Shown here: positions 36,740-45,138 of the stretch, one piece after another
How the letters are laid out: every line of letters starts with the position of its first letter
Numbering within the stretch: position 1 is the first letter of the stretch
Assembly: GCA_028291545.1 (NCBI GenBank)
Contig: JAQGHR010000139.1
Span: forward strand, 1 to 52,758
DNA from: Planctomycetota bacterium
Lineage (GTDB): Bacteria > Planctomycetota > Planctomycetia > Isosphaerales > Isosphaeraceae
Direction of reading: 5' to 3'
DNA: 52,758 nt
Program-made: the position numbers and the translations under genes
Notes under the pieces: model-generated
Told to the model about the DNA's origin: nothing
The model's database searches: none
The model's input: the letters and a program-made list of their open reading frames with translations, nothing else

Positions 36740-39283
36740 TCACTTGGCTGCCACGTTCGGCTTGCCGGCCTTCCTCGGGAGAAGAATCGGCCTCGGGCTC
36801 GACCCGGCCTGCATCAGCACGGCCTCGCTCGGGGTGCTGCCGCGATCGAACAGCGCCGCCACGCAATTTCGAGTCGATTCGGCGGTAAGACCGGCGAAAA
36901 TGACGAGTGAGTACCGCGATGCCGCGAGCGGATTCGGCCCGGCGGCGACGATGGCGCTGCCCGAGTGGGCGTAGGCCTGGTCGCCGACCTTGAACGACGC
37001 CGCGCCGAATGAGACGGGGAGTCCGTCCGCGAATCGCGTTGCCAGCGCGTTCGTGCCGGGTCGGCCGATGATAAGCAGGTGCCGCGACTTCATCTCCTCG
37101 TCGGTCACATCCGTGTCGGCCTTGATCCCCACGGTGTAATTGCCCCAGCGGCGCGCGATGCGGTCCTGGAGGATCGACGCGGCCTCTCGCTGCGCGTGAA
37201 CATCGCGGAGGCTACCGTAGACGATCAGCGCCCGGTCAGGCTCGGTGTCGAAGGCATCGATGGACCAGTCCGAGCCGTCGATTGACGGCAGGCCCGTTCC
37301 GTCGAGCCAGAGGGACTGGGTCTTGTCGAACGAATTGCCCTCGGAATTCGGCCGAGCGGAACGGGAAACGACGGCCGTTCGCGCCGTCGCGAGGAACGAG
37401 TTGGATGTTACGGGCTTGCCCGCATGCTCGCGACCGAAGCTGTCCATCATCGAATCGAAACGGTTGTCGCCGATCTGGCTGCGAAGCGCGTGGAGGAAGA
37501 GCACTCCCTTGCCGGAGGCGATGTCCAGCGGCTCCGAATCCTTCATCTCCGCCGTGATCGAGCGAATCGGGACATCTTTGCCCAGCCTTCGCACGGCCGA
37601 ACGATACTTCTCGCGATGTGCGAACAAGGCCAGCGCCACTCGCTCCTCGGCCGCTTTCGATAGCTTCCCATCGGTCCCCTTCAAGGCCCTCTCGAGCGCG
37701 ACGATCTTTTCATAATCGGCGAACGCCGCAGCCAGCCAAAGATCGCCGTCCGTCGCCGGCAGGATCGTTCCGTGCCATGCGGGCGGTCGGATCAAATGCG
37801 CTTCCGGCTCCGCCTCAGTCGGATTCGACGGATTTCCTGCAAGATCGATCGCCTCCGGGACGGATGCGCTCGGTGGTGCGGCTGCGTCCGCGCGAAGGAT
37901 CGTCCAATCGTTGCTCACCAGCGGCTTGATGTCCGCATGTTTCAATCGTTCGGCCGAGGTTGGCTCCCAGGTCTTGCCCAGGGGCGGGCCGAACAGAGCG
38001 AAGCACTTCAGGTCCTTGGCCATCGCGGTCGTCGTGAATTTGGCGTCGCACGAGGGAAAAGCGGCAAGAGGCGGCGTCGTGAACGCATCGAAACCGAAAC
38101 CGGGGCCGATCTTGCCCTTATGTTTCTCATAAAGCTGGATCCACTTGCGATCACGATCGCTCGGGCGGAACGCCATGTTGGCGGGCTTGCCGCCGGTGGA
38201 GGGGATCGTCTCAAGCCGGACGCCGAGATCCTTGGTGTTGTTGCATCCCCAATAAAAACCCTTCGTGCCGCCCGGCCATTCGTCCTTGCTCGATCGCCAG
38301 AGCCTGGTCGATTTCGTGCCGAGCTCGAACATCGCGATCTCATTCGTATTCGTGTCGCCGAGCAGCCATTCGTTCGTGTACAGGCCGTTGTTGCCCTCCT
38401 TGAGGATCGCGACCGCGTCGTCGATCGAGTTCGCGTACTGAATTACCTTACGAATGCGGCTGGCCAGCGGGACCGCGTGCTCGCCGAACTGCGTCTGACC
38501 GATCGTGGTCTCGGTCAGGAGCAGGCCGTTGTCATTCTGGTAGTAATCCATGCCGCTCTGGATCCCGCCGGGATAGGTTTGCATCAGGACGCGATGCCCC
38601 TTCGACGGCTTCACGTCCAGCCATACATTGAAATGGCGGACGTGATAGAGCTGGAACATCGTGATGTGACCGAACACGATCTTCCCGTCGGCCGTGGCCG
38701 GACCCGTGGCCGCGAAGGCGCTACAATGCTCGGCCTGCTCGGGCTTGGGCCGGGGGAATTTCGGCTCCGCGAACACCTTTCCTTCAAGGCCCGTGGGCAG
38801 GGCCTCCAGCGCCCCGGCGAGGCACGACGTTTCCAGCTCCGAATTCAGCGCGGCGATATCCACGAGATCGATCGCCCGACCGTGGAACTTCGATCCCGAG
38901 GCCGCGGCGCCATCGGCGATCCCCCGCATCTCTTCGAGATACTCGGCGTCATAGCGACGGAGAAAGAGCGCGTTGACGAGCATCCTCGTCTCGTTCCAGG
39001 CCGCATTCGCATCGGCGGTCGAACGCGACTGCGCGAGGGTCGCCACATAGTCGGCGATCTCGCTCGCCATCAGCTTTCCATGCTGGAATCCTCGGTCGTA
39101 CGGCGAGCCCTCGATATGCAAGACGATCCAGCCGTCCTGCGGGTAACGATACGCCGGGCCGAACCTCCGAACCGAGGCCGGATCAGGCCTGAAGTCCGCG
39201 TTCGGGGACGGGTTGTCCGCCCGGGAAGGTGACGGGACAATTGCGAAGGCGACGAGAAGCAAGCCGAAGCGAAGACGGCGCAT
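36740..39283 (-). CDS. C45-type autoproteolytic acyltransferase/hydrolase, long form
   Basis: This 847-aa exported protein is related to the C45 acyl-CoA:6-aminopenicillanate acyltransferase and phospholipase-B-like Ntn hydrolases. A signal peptide is present (RRLRFGLLLVAFAIVPSPSR). The first half shows SPYDRGFQHGKLMASEI, then EHCSAFAATGPATADGKIVF with a candidate nucleophile Cys. The segment GQTQFGEHAVPLASRIRKVI and GNNGLYTNEWLLGDTNTNEIA follow. The last 250 residues (VYGSLRDVHAQREAASILQ, RHLLIIGRPGTNALATRF) form an extra domain of unknown role; fold and function are not assigned. ATG 39283 has GAGG at good spacing; GTG 39289 is an alternative. It follows the TlpA-like gene on the same strand. 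Confidence 0.8.
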   Translation of the reverse strand: MRRLRFGLLLVAFAIVPSPSRADNPSPNADFRPDPASVRRFGPAYRYPQDGWIVLHIEGSPYDRGFQHGKLMASEIADYVATLAQSRSTADANAAWNETRMLVNALFLRRYDAEYLEEMRGIADGAAASGSKFHGRAIDLVDIAALNSELETSCLAGALEALPTGLEGKVFAEPKFPRPKPEQAEHCSAFAATGPATADGKIVFGHITMFQLYHVRHFNVWLDVKPSKGHRVLMQTYPGGIQSGMDYYQNDNGLLLTETTIGQTQFGEHAVPLASRIRKVIQYANSIDDAVAILKEGNNGLYTNEWLLGDTNTNEIAMFELGTKSTRLWRSSKDEWPGGTKGFYWGCNNTKDLGVRLETIPSTGGKPANMAFRPSDRDRKWIQLYEKHKGKIGPGFGFDAFTTPPLAAFPSCDAKFTTTAMAKDLKCFALFGPPLGKTWEPTSAERLKHADIKPLVSNDWTILRADAAAPPSASVPEAIDLAGNPSNPTEAEPEAHLIRPPAWHGTILPATDGDLWLAAAFADYEKIVALERALKGTDGKLSKAAEERVALALFAHREKYRSAVRRLGKDVPIRSITAEMKDSEPLDIASGKGVLFLHALRSQIGDNRFDSMMDSFGREHAGKPVTSNSFLATARTAVVSRSARPNSEGNSFDKTQSLWLDGTGLPSIDGSDWSIDAFDTEPDRALIVYGSLRDVHAQREAASILQDRIARRWGNYTVGIKADTDVTDEEMKSRHLLIIGRPGTNALATRFADGLPVSFGAASFKVGDQAYAHSGSAIVAAGPNPLAASRYSLVIFAGLTAESTRNCVAALFDRGSTPSEAVLMQAGSSPRPILLPRKAGKPNVAAK

Positions 39284-39410
39284 GGCCACCTCACCGAGAT
39301 CGGGCGGGAGAGGAGGACGGGTTTGGGAACGATTGTAAGGCAGGCGGAGAGGAAAGCGAGGGGAAAACCGGTGAGGAGTCGTCAGTACGTCCGTGCGAGT
39401 CGCCGTGACG

Positions 39411-39971
39411 TCATTTCGCTTCTCTCGTCAGTTCCTCCAGCAACCGGATCACGGCCGGATCGTCCCACTCCATCGAGCCGATCTGCGATCGAACGATCCG
39501 CCCGTCTGGCGCGATGATGAACGTCGCCGGGATGCCCTCGGTGGCGAAAACGGACGGCGGGTCGTCGGCCGCCAGCAGCATGGTCATCGGCGGCTTGGTC
39601 CGCTCGACGTAGGACTTCACCGGCTGCGGGGCTTCGGACGAGACGCAGAGGAACGCCACGTCCTTCAGTTTGGGATTTGACGCGAGCTGGGCAATCGACG
39701 GCATTTCCTGACGGCAAGGACCGCACCAGGTCGCCCAGATGTTGAGGAAGATCGGGCGCCCCTGGAACGACTTCAAGTCGATGGGCTTGCCGTCGAGGTC
39801 GGTCAGCCTCCACGAATAATCCGCCTTGCCCCCGACGACCGACTTGGTGGAGAAGCTACGGATCATCATGAACGTGGCCACGAAGGCCAGCGCCATGATG
39901 ATCCAGAGCCGGGCCGATCGCATATTCGGATGATCGGCGAAACGCGGGTCGTCTTGCCAGGAAGTGCTCAT
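39411..39971 (-). CDS. TlpA-like membrane-anchored thioredoxin
   Basis: This 186-aa protein has one N-terminal membrane anchor (ARLWIIMALAFVATFMMI) and an outward thioredoxin domain. The active site is IWATWCGPCRQEMPSI, with the cis-Pro segment EGIPATFIIAPDGRIV. It is a probable thiol-disulfide oxidoreductase for extracytoplasmic proteins or haem or cytochrome maturation; the exact partner is unknown. ATG 39971 precedes a short cytoplasmic tail. The gene is 48 bases downstream of the spermidine-synthase-like gene and probably shares its transcript. Confidence 0.9.
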   Translation of the reverse strand: MSTSWQDDPRFADHPNMRSARLWIIMALAFVATFMMIRSFSTKSVVGGKADYSWRLTDLDGKPIDLKSFQGRPIFLNIWATWCGPCRQEMPSIAQLASNPKLKDVAFLCVSSEAPQPVKSYVERTKPPMTMLLAADDPPSVFATEGIPATFIIAPDGRIVRSQIGSMEWDDPAVIRLLEELTREAK

Positions 39972-40019
39972 GATGGGTCGATCCTGGATTTCCGATACGG
40001 CAGACCGCCTCGATCCCGC

Positions 40020-43000
40020 TCAATCATCGTCTTCCGCCCTCGTCTTGGCGACGGGTGCCAGGAGGTTCTCAACAGGCGCATAATCATCCGTCAAAATAAT
40101 GCCGCGAGATCGCAGCTTGACGGCGGCCATGTGATCCGCGTTATACGCCTTGGGCGCGACCAGATCGCCGCTGGAACGGTCGAAGAAGTGGGGGTCGTCG
40201 GGACGCATCCCGAGCAGGGCGAGGTCCAGCGGCTTGTGGGACGCGACGACCACGAAGGTCTCGCGCTGGCCGTGACCGGGCTCGGAGGCGGTCCCGAAGA
40301 CGTAGACGTGAGGACCGAAGCTCTTGCGGGCGGTCTCCACCCACGAGCCCAGGAACGAGCCGAACTCACGACCCTGATAGACGCCCATCGCGGCGTCGTG
40401 GGCGAGAAGGCCCCAGTCCTCCGCATATTTCACGTCCGCCTGGGCGGCCACGGCGGCCCAATCGGGAATGCGCGAAGGGAACTTCTTGACGTCCTTGTCC
40501 CTGGCCAGAATCTCTTCGATCGCCTCCTTGACCTGGGCGGCATTCCCTCGAAGCGGGATCTTGCCTTTTTCGAAGGCTGCCAGGATCAACGCCTCCAACC
40601 CGGTAACCGGGACGATCTTATTCACCCCTGCCACCGCCTCCGAGGCCACGCGAGCGAGCCTGGACGTGTTCACTCCCAGGCCCTTCTTGTCCAGGCCGAT
40701 GACGATATCGGACGCGATCCTCTTCGCCTCGTTCACCCCGGCGGCTTCCAGCGCCCGCTCGATGTAGACGCGCTCGCCGTACCTCGCATTGGTGCCCTGG
40801 TCGAGCGCCGCGAACGCGGCCTTATGGTCCGACACATATTTATCGATGATGTTGATCATATAGACGCCATCATCGGTCAGCAGGCCGTTGATCTTGTCGT
40901 TGAACTCCTTGGTCGTGAGGTGCCACGGGACCGAGAAGTCGTTGAAGGCGTCGCCGAAGATCAGGTCGTACTTCACGCCGGTGCGATTCGCCACGAATTG
41001 CCGGGCGTCACCCCAGAACGTCTTGATGGTGGTGTCCCGCGGCAGCCAGAGGGCTCGATGATTGGCCTCGGTCACGGCCGGATCGATCTCGGCGACGTCG
41101 GCGGTGGTCTTCGGGTACTCGTGCTGAAGGTAGCGCGGGAACGTGTAGGAGCCGCCGCCCAGGAAGAGGGTCGAAAGGGGTTGATCGGCGACCTTGCCGG
41201 ACTTCGCGGCCTTGGCCTTGGCGGCCATCACGCGGCGGGTCACGAGCGCGTAGATGTGCTCGTAGTCATAATCGAGCCGCTCGGGGTGATCCTTGATGAA
41301 ATAGCCGTGGATCAGGTTGTCGAGCACGAGCGTGCGCTTGTGGTCGCCGTCCAGGTTCTGGTTCGTGATCTTGATGTAATAGTAGTTGCTCTCATCGACG
41401 AATGCGATCGCGTTTTTCTCGGTGTTGACGTCGTGGGATTCCTCGCGCAGGCCCCAGTTCTCACCCTGGTTGAGCAAGAATGCGCGGCCCGAATCGATAA
41501 TCTTCGAGCCGGATTTCGCGGGGATAACCGAGGGGAGGAACGCGATCACGCATAGACCGAGCGGGATTCCCGCCCAGGCCGCGTGCCAGACCCTCCCGAG
41601 GATGGTCGCGGCGATCGCAAGTCCCGTCGCCAGCAGGAGGATCACGCCCTTCGTGCCGAAAACATTGATCAGGAGGAAGCCGCTCAGGAAAGTGCCGAGG
41701 ATTGAGCCGACCATTCCCCAGGCGTAGACCTGGCCGATCGCCGCGCCCGTCCCCTTGGTCGACGCACGAACGCGCTCCACCGCGAGCTTCGCGACCACCG
41801 GCCCGACGGTGCCCATCGCGATCGCGGGCAGGAGGAACTCGACGGAGACCCAGAACAGGATGCGCAACGCCCAGGGCCAGCCGACGGTGCCGGAGACCAT
41901 CGTCAGGATCGGCCCGACGCCGCCCGCGAGGGGCTCGCCGACCTTGCCTTCGACGAAGTATTCGTAGGGGTTTCGGACCATCCAGGCCCGGGGAGTCTCG
42001 GCGAGCAGGATACTGGCCGTGAAGATCGAGGCCACGAGGAACAGGTTGCTCGCCTGCGCCTCGTTGCGGACCCGATTGGCGATTCGCCCGCCCAGCCAGT
42101 TGCCGATGCTCAGACCGCCCAGGAGCACACCGATGACGCTGGTCCAGCCGTAGATGCTCGACCCCAGGTTCCGGGTCACGAGCCGGCCGGCAACCATCTC
42201 CAGAGCCATGAACCCGAGGCTCGAGACGAAGGCGAGGGCCGAGAGGTCGGTGAGTTTGACTGGAACATCGGCCGAGGTCTTCCTGCCGGGTTCCCCGGCG
42301 ACGAGGTCGCCGGCCACGATATCCGACCTCAGTCTCCTCAGTCCCCTCCCGGCCAGCCCGATCGCGAGGACGGTGCCAACAAGGGTCGGCCCATTCGCGG
42401 AAAGCGACCCGAATTTCACGTCCGAGCCCGTGCTCCCGATCATGGTCAGAAACGCCCCAAGTGCAAGGGCCGCTGCCGTACCCAGGCCGAGGACCATCCC
42501 CCCGACTTCGCCGATCAGGGCGGCGGCCAAGAGCGCGAGGGCCGCCGCGACCAGCGCCACAATCGTCGCGGTCGGGGCCAGGTACATCAGCACGAAACCT
42601 GCGAGAAAGGTCCCGGCGATCGAGCCGACGGCCCCGAAGAAGTAGACGTCGCCCAGGGCGCCTCCCGAGTGCCGGGCCTGCTCGACCGCCATCTTCGCCA
42701 CGACCGGTCCGATCATGCCCAGAATGGTCCCCGGCACGAGGAAGTCGAGCGAGACGACCAGGATGGTTTCGAGCGAGAGCGGTAGGTAATGCAATCCCGG
42801 CACGAAGCCGATGCCCGCGTTGATCCAGAGACATCCCAATGTCAGAGCCGCCCCAAGCGCATAGAGCGGCCCGAGAGCACGCGCCGGATCGATGCGATCG
42901 GCCAGGCGTCCTCCCAGGACGTTGCCGAGGCAGATCCCGCCCAGCATGATGCCGATGACGCTCGTCCAGACCGATAATGACGCGCCGACGTGCCGGGCTA

Positions 43001-43094
43001 CGAGGCGGCTGGCGACCAGCTCCAGGATCATGATGCACAGGCTGCTGAAGAAGGCCAGCAGGTAAGGGACAAGACGGACGGCACGGCCGTTCAT
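40020..43094 (-). CDS. Spermidine-synthase-like methyltransferase fused to duplicated membrane domains
   Basis: This 1024-aa protein has two copies of an MFS-like membrane domain, each opening with the same signature. The first is LELVASRLVARHVGASLSVW near residue 20; the second is MALEMVAGRLVTRNLGSSIY near residue 330. Both are followed by TSVIGxxLGG and GGR. The C-terminal third is a spermidine-synthase-like Rossmann domain (FLGGGSYTFPRYLQHEYPKT, VAEIDPAVTEANH, DLIFGDAFNDFSVPWHLTTK). Polyamine synthesis is not proven: such fusions are common in planctomycetes and often lack clear substrates. ATG 43094 is preferred because it starts just before the first helix. The frame extends to 43223 without a better start. 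Confidence 0.85.
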   Translation of the reverse strand: MNGRAVRLVPYLLAFFSSLCIMILELVASRLVARHVGASLSVWTSVIGIMLGGICLGNVLGGRLADRIDPARALGPLYALGAALTLGCLWINAGIGFVPGLHYLPLSLETILVVSLDFLVPGTILGMIGPVVAKMAVEQARHSGGALGDVYFFGAVGSIAGTFLAGFVLMYLAPTATIVALVAAALALLAAALIGEVGGMVLGLGTAAALALGAFLTMIGSTGSDVKFGSLSANGPTLVGTVLAIGLAGRGLRRLRSDIVAGDLVAGEPGRKTSADVPVKLTDLSALAFVSSLGFMALEMVAGRLVTRNLGSSIYGWTSVIGVLLGGLSIGNWLGGRIANRVRNEAQASNLFLVASIFTASILLAETPRAWMVRNPYEYFVEGKVGEPLAGGVGPILTMVSGTVGWPWALRILFWVSVEFLLPAIAMGTVGPVVAKLAVERVRASTKGTGAAIGQVYAWGMVGSILGTFLSGFLLINVFGTKGVILLLATGLAIAATILGRVWHAAWAGIPLGLCVIAFLPSVIPAKSGSKIIDSGRAFLLNQGENWGLREESHDVNTEKNAIAFVDESNYYYIKITNQNLDGDHKRTLVLDNLIHGYFIKDHPERLDYDYEHIYALVTRRVMAAKAKAAKSGKVADQPLSTLFLGGGSYTFPRYLQHEYPKTTADVAEIDPAVTEANHRALWLPRDTTIKTFWGDARQFVANRTGVKYDLIFGDAFNDFSVPWHLTTKEFNDKINGLLTDDGVYMINIIDKYVSDHKAAFAALDQGTNARYGERVYIERALEAAGVNEAKRIASDIVIGLDKKGLGVNTSRLARVASEAVAGVNKIVPVTGLEALILAAFEKGKIPLRGNAAQVKEAIEEILARDKDVKKFPSRIPDWAAVAAQADVKYAEDWGLLAHDAAMGVYQGREFGSFLGSWVETARKSFGPHVYVFGTASEPGHGQRETFVVVASHKPLDLALLGMRPDDPHFFDRSSGDLVAPKAYNADHMAAVKLRSRGIILTDDYAPVENLLAPVAKTRAEDDD

Positions 43095-43264
43095 GCGGCG
43101 AACGCTCCCGAAATCCGAGGCGGTGGGTGCGACGAAAGACAAGATTCCCACCATATCGCGATCCGAGGGGGGGAGCAACCGCCGAGAAAGTCGGACCGGG
43201 CGAGTTGACCGACTGCACCTCATGACCTAGGTTCCTCTCGGCAGGCCGACTTGCCCGGCCGACG

Positions 43265-43696
43265 ATGCGTCAGCGAAGAGGAACCGCACCCGTGACCACG
43301 ACCGATGTGACTCTGAATCGCGACCTGACACGCACGAAAAGCCCTGTACCGGTTCGAGGGGTTGTCGTCGCGGCCATCGTTGTCGCCCTGGGACTCGTCC
43401 TCATCGACCCGATCGGACGCGGGGTCGGCGTGGGCGATCTGCTGATCCTCGCTGTCATGAGCGTCACCGCGATCCTCGGGGCCAAGGAGGCTCAGCGCCT
43501 GGTCCAGGCCCGCGAGGCCGAGGTCGCCACCGAACCGGGCGAGTGGATGACAGTCATCGTCGGGCCTCAAGGTCCCTTGGAAACGGCCGGACAGATCACG
43601 CTACCCAAGGCCCCTCCCCGCAACGACCCGGAGCGGAGGAGCCTCGTCCGGAGGGCGATGGAGAGGGAACCGGCGGGCGGCCGGGTACGTCGTTGA
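43265..43696 (+). CDS. Small membrane protein
   Basis: This 143-aa protein has two hydrophobic segments (VPVRGVVVAAIVVALGLVLI and VGDLLILAVMSVTAILGA) and a charged C-terminal tail (EWMTVIVGPQGPLETAGQIT, then RRSLVRRAMERE). No family is recognised. ATG 43265 is the first start; GTG 43292, behind GAGGAA, is equally reasonable. It is divergent from the spermidine-synthase-like gene. Confidence 0.55.
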   Translation: MRQRRGTAPVTTTDVTLNRDLTRTKSPVPVRGVVVAAIVVALGLVLIDPIGRGVGVGDLLILAVMSVTAILGAKEAQRLVQAREAEVATEPGEWMTVIVGPQGPLETAGQITLPKAPPRNDPERRSLVRRAMEREPAGGRVRR

Positions 43697-44093
43697 TCGG
43701 ACCGGGGAGGAATCGGGGCGGAGCCGTGCGATTCTGTGGTCGAACCCGTCGCTCGTCACGATCTTTCCTCTGGAGCGGCGATCTCGACACGCGATCGAAC
43801 GCGGCCACGCCAACGAGAAAAGGAATTTCGACTCCTCTCGGAGAATCGGGTTGAGGCTTCGGGCCAGACCCGGAATCCCGGTCCGCATTTGGCCGGATCG
43901 ATCGGTCCCCCCTTCTGTCCGCTCAAGTAGGCGCCGGCGCACGCCAGCGGGATTGGACGCGAGTTTTCCCAGATTAGCCGTTGCCTCGGCCGCTCTAGTG
44001 GTGACAATGGAATGTCCCGGCCGAATGGTGGGAGACGGGCCGGACCTTGCGCCGACCTTCATGTGCCGCGCGATTGCGCGGGGCCAATCCGCC
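43697..44093. other. Intergenic stretch before the sugar-kinase gene
   Basis: I see no gene here. Open frames on both strands are Arg- and Ser-rich without recognisable blocks, as expected by chance at this GC content. The stretch should hold the promoter of the PfkB-family gene. Confidence 0.5.
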
Positions 44094-45059
44094 ATGATCC
44101 TCTGCGTTACCCTGAATCCCTGCCTCGATAAGAGCCTGACCGTTCCGCCGTGGAGCCATGGCGAGACGGTCCGCGGCCTCGCCGTTCATGAAGTCGTCGG
44201 GGGCAAGGGTAACAATGTCGCTCGAGCGTTGAGCCGCCTTGGTCGGCCCGACGTCCGGCCCGTCACGTTTCTCGGCGGCGCAGTCGGCCGGAGATGCCAG
44301 GAGCTTCTGTTGCGGGACGACCGATTGGACCCGCTGATCACGCCCGTCGAAGCGTCCACCCGCGAGATCTTGACCGTCCGCACCGAGGGAACGGCCGATC
44401 AGACCGCATTCTTCGACCCCAATCCGGCCATCACGTCCGAGGAGGCGGATTCGCTCGCGAGATCGGTCGAGGAGGCGATGGCCTCCGGAACGGTCCAGGC
44501 ACTCACACTCTCGGGTTCCAGCCCTTCGCCATCCACCCACGGGCTCTACAGCGACCTGATCTGCCTGGCTCGCGCCCGCAAGATCGCGGTGTTTCTTGAT
44601 ACCTACGGCCCGGCGCTTGACGCCATCTGGGGATTCTGGCCCGATGTGATCCAGCTCAACTTGCGCGAAGCCGCCATGCACCTCGGGCTTCCCAAGGGCC
44701 ATCCGAGCGAGACCGACGTCCTGGACCTCCTGGATCGCTGGTCTCGCCACGGCGTTTCGGTCGCCGTCGTGACCGATGGGCCGAATCGATTCCTCGCCCG
44801 GATCAGGGGCACGACCTACCGCGTCCGGCCGCCGGCCATCGAGCCCGTAAACCCGATCGGCTCGGGCGATTGCTTCCTGGCGGGTCTGGTCGACGGCACG
44901 TTGAAGGGGTTGGAACCCGAGCCCCTCTTGCGACTCGCCGTGAGTTGCGCCGTGGCGAACGCACTGGTCTGGGACGCCGCAGACTTGCACCCGGAAGCTT
45001 TGGGCGAGATCGAAGCACGCGTCGGAGTGGAGATCTTGAACCGAGATCCTCGCGGATGA
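44094..45059 (+). CDS. PfkB-family hexose kinase (1-phosphofructokinase-like)
   Basis: This 321-aa sugar kinase of the 1-phosphofructokinase/tagatose-6-phosphate kinase group starts with ILCVTLNPCLDKSLTVP. It has the substrate loop EVVGGKGNNVARALSRLG, then RTEGTADQTAF and DVIQLNLREAAMHLG. The ATP and catalytic motif PVNPIGSGDCFLAGLVDG carries the catalytic Asp. Exact substrate (fructose 1-phosphate, fructose 6-phosphate or tagatose 6-phosphate) is not decided by sequence. ATG 44094 gives the normal N-terminus; an in-frame ATG at 44061 would add eleven residues. It converges on the sigma-factor gene across a strong hairpin. Confidence 0.88.
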   Translation: MILCVTLNPCLDKSLTVPPWSHGETVRGLAVHEVVGGKGNNVARALSRLGRPDVRPVTFLGGAVGRRCQELLLRDDRLDPLITPVEASTREILTVRTEGTADQTAFFDPNPAITSEEADSLARSVEEAMASGTVQALTLSGSSPSPSTHGLYSDLICLARARKIAVFLDTYGPALDAIWGFWPDVIQLNLREAAMHLGLPKGHPSETDVLDLLDRWSRHGVSVAVVTDGPNRFLARIRGTTYRVRPPAIEPVNPIGSGDCFLAGLVDGTLKGLEPEPLLRLAVSCAVANALVWDAADLHPEALGEIEARVGVEILNRDPRG

Positions 45060-45078
45060 TCGTGAATCTCGCCAACGA

Positions 45079-45108
45079 CCTCGCCCCGCCGGCATGGGCG
45101 GGGCGAGG
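45079..45108. terminator. Bidirectional hairpin between convergent genes
   Basis: Twelve-base arms (CCTCGCCCCGCC, 45079-45090, and 45097-45108) flank a 6-base loop, midway between the stops of the sugar kinase (45059) and the sigma-factor fusion (45139). It is followed on the plus strand by CAAAAGAG rather than a T run. Confidence 0.55.
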
Positions 45109-45138
45109 CAAAAGAGCGGCGTCGGCCCGATCGCGGAG

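Noticed and set aside
39930..41555. 541-codon plus-strand frame opposite the spermidine-synthase-like gene
   Set aside because: Antisense shadow with His/Arg-rich sequence. The sense strand has membrane helices and a Rossmann motif.
43601..44095. Minus-strand frame of 164 codons before the sugar kinase
   Set aside because: Ser/Arg/Pro-rich and overlaps the 3' end of the small membrane gene; it looks like chance.
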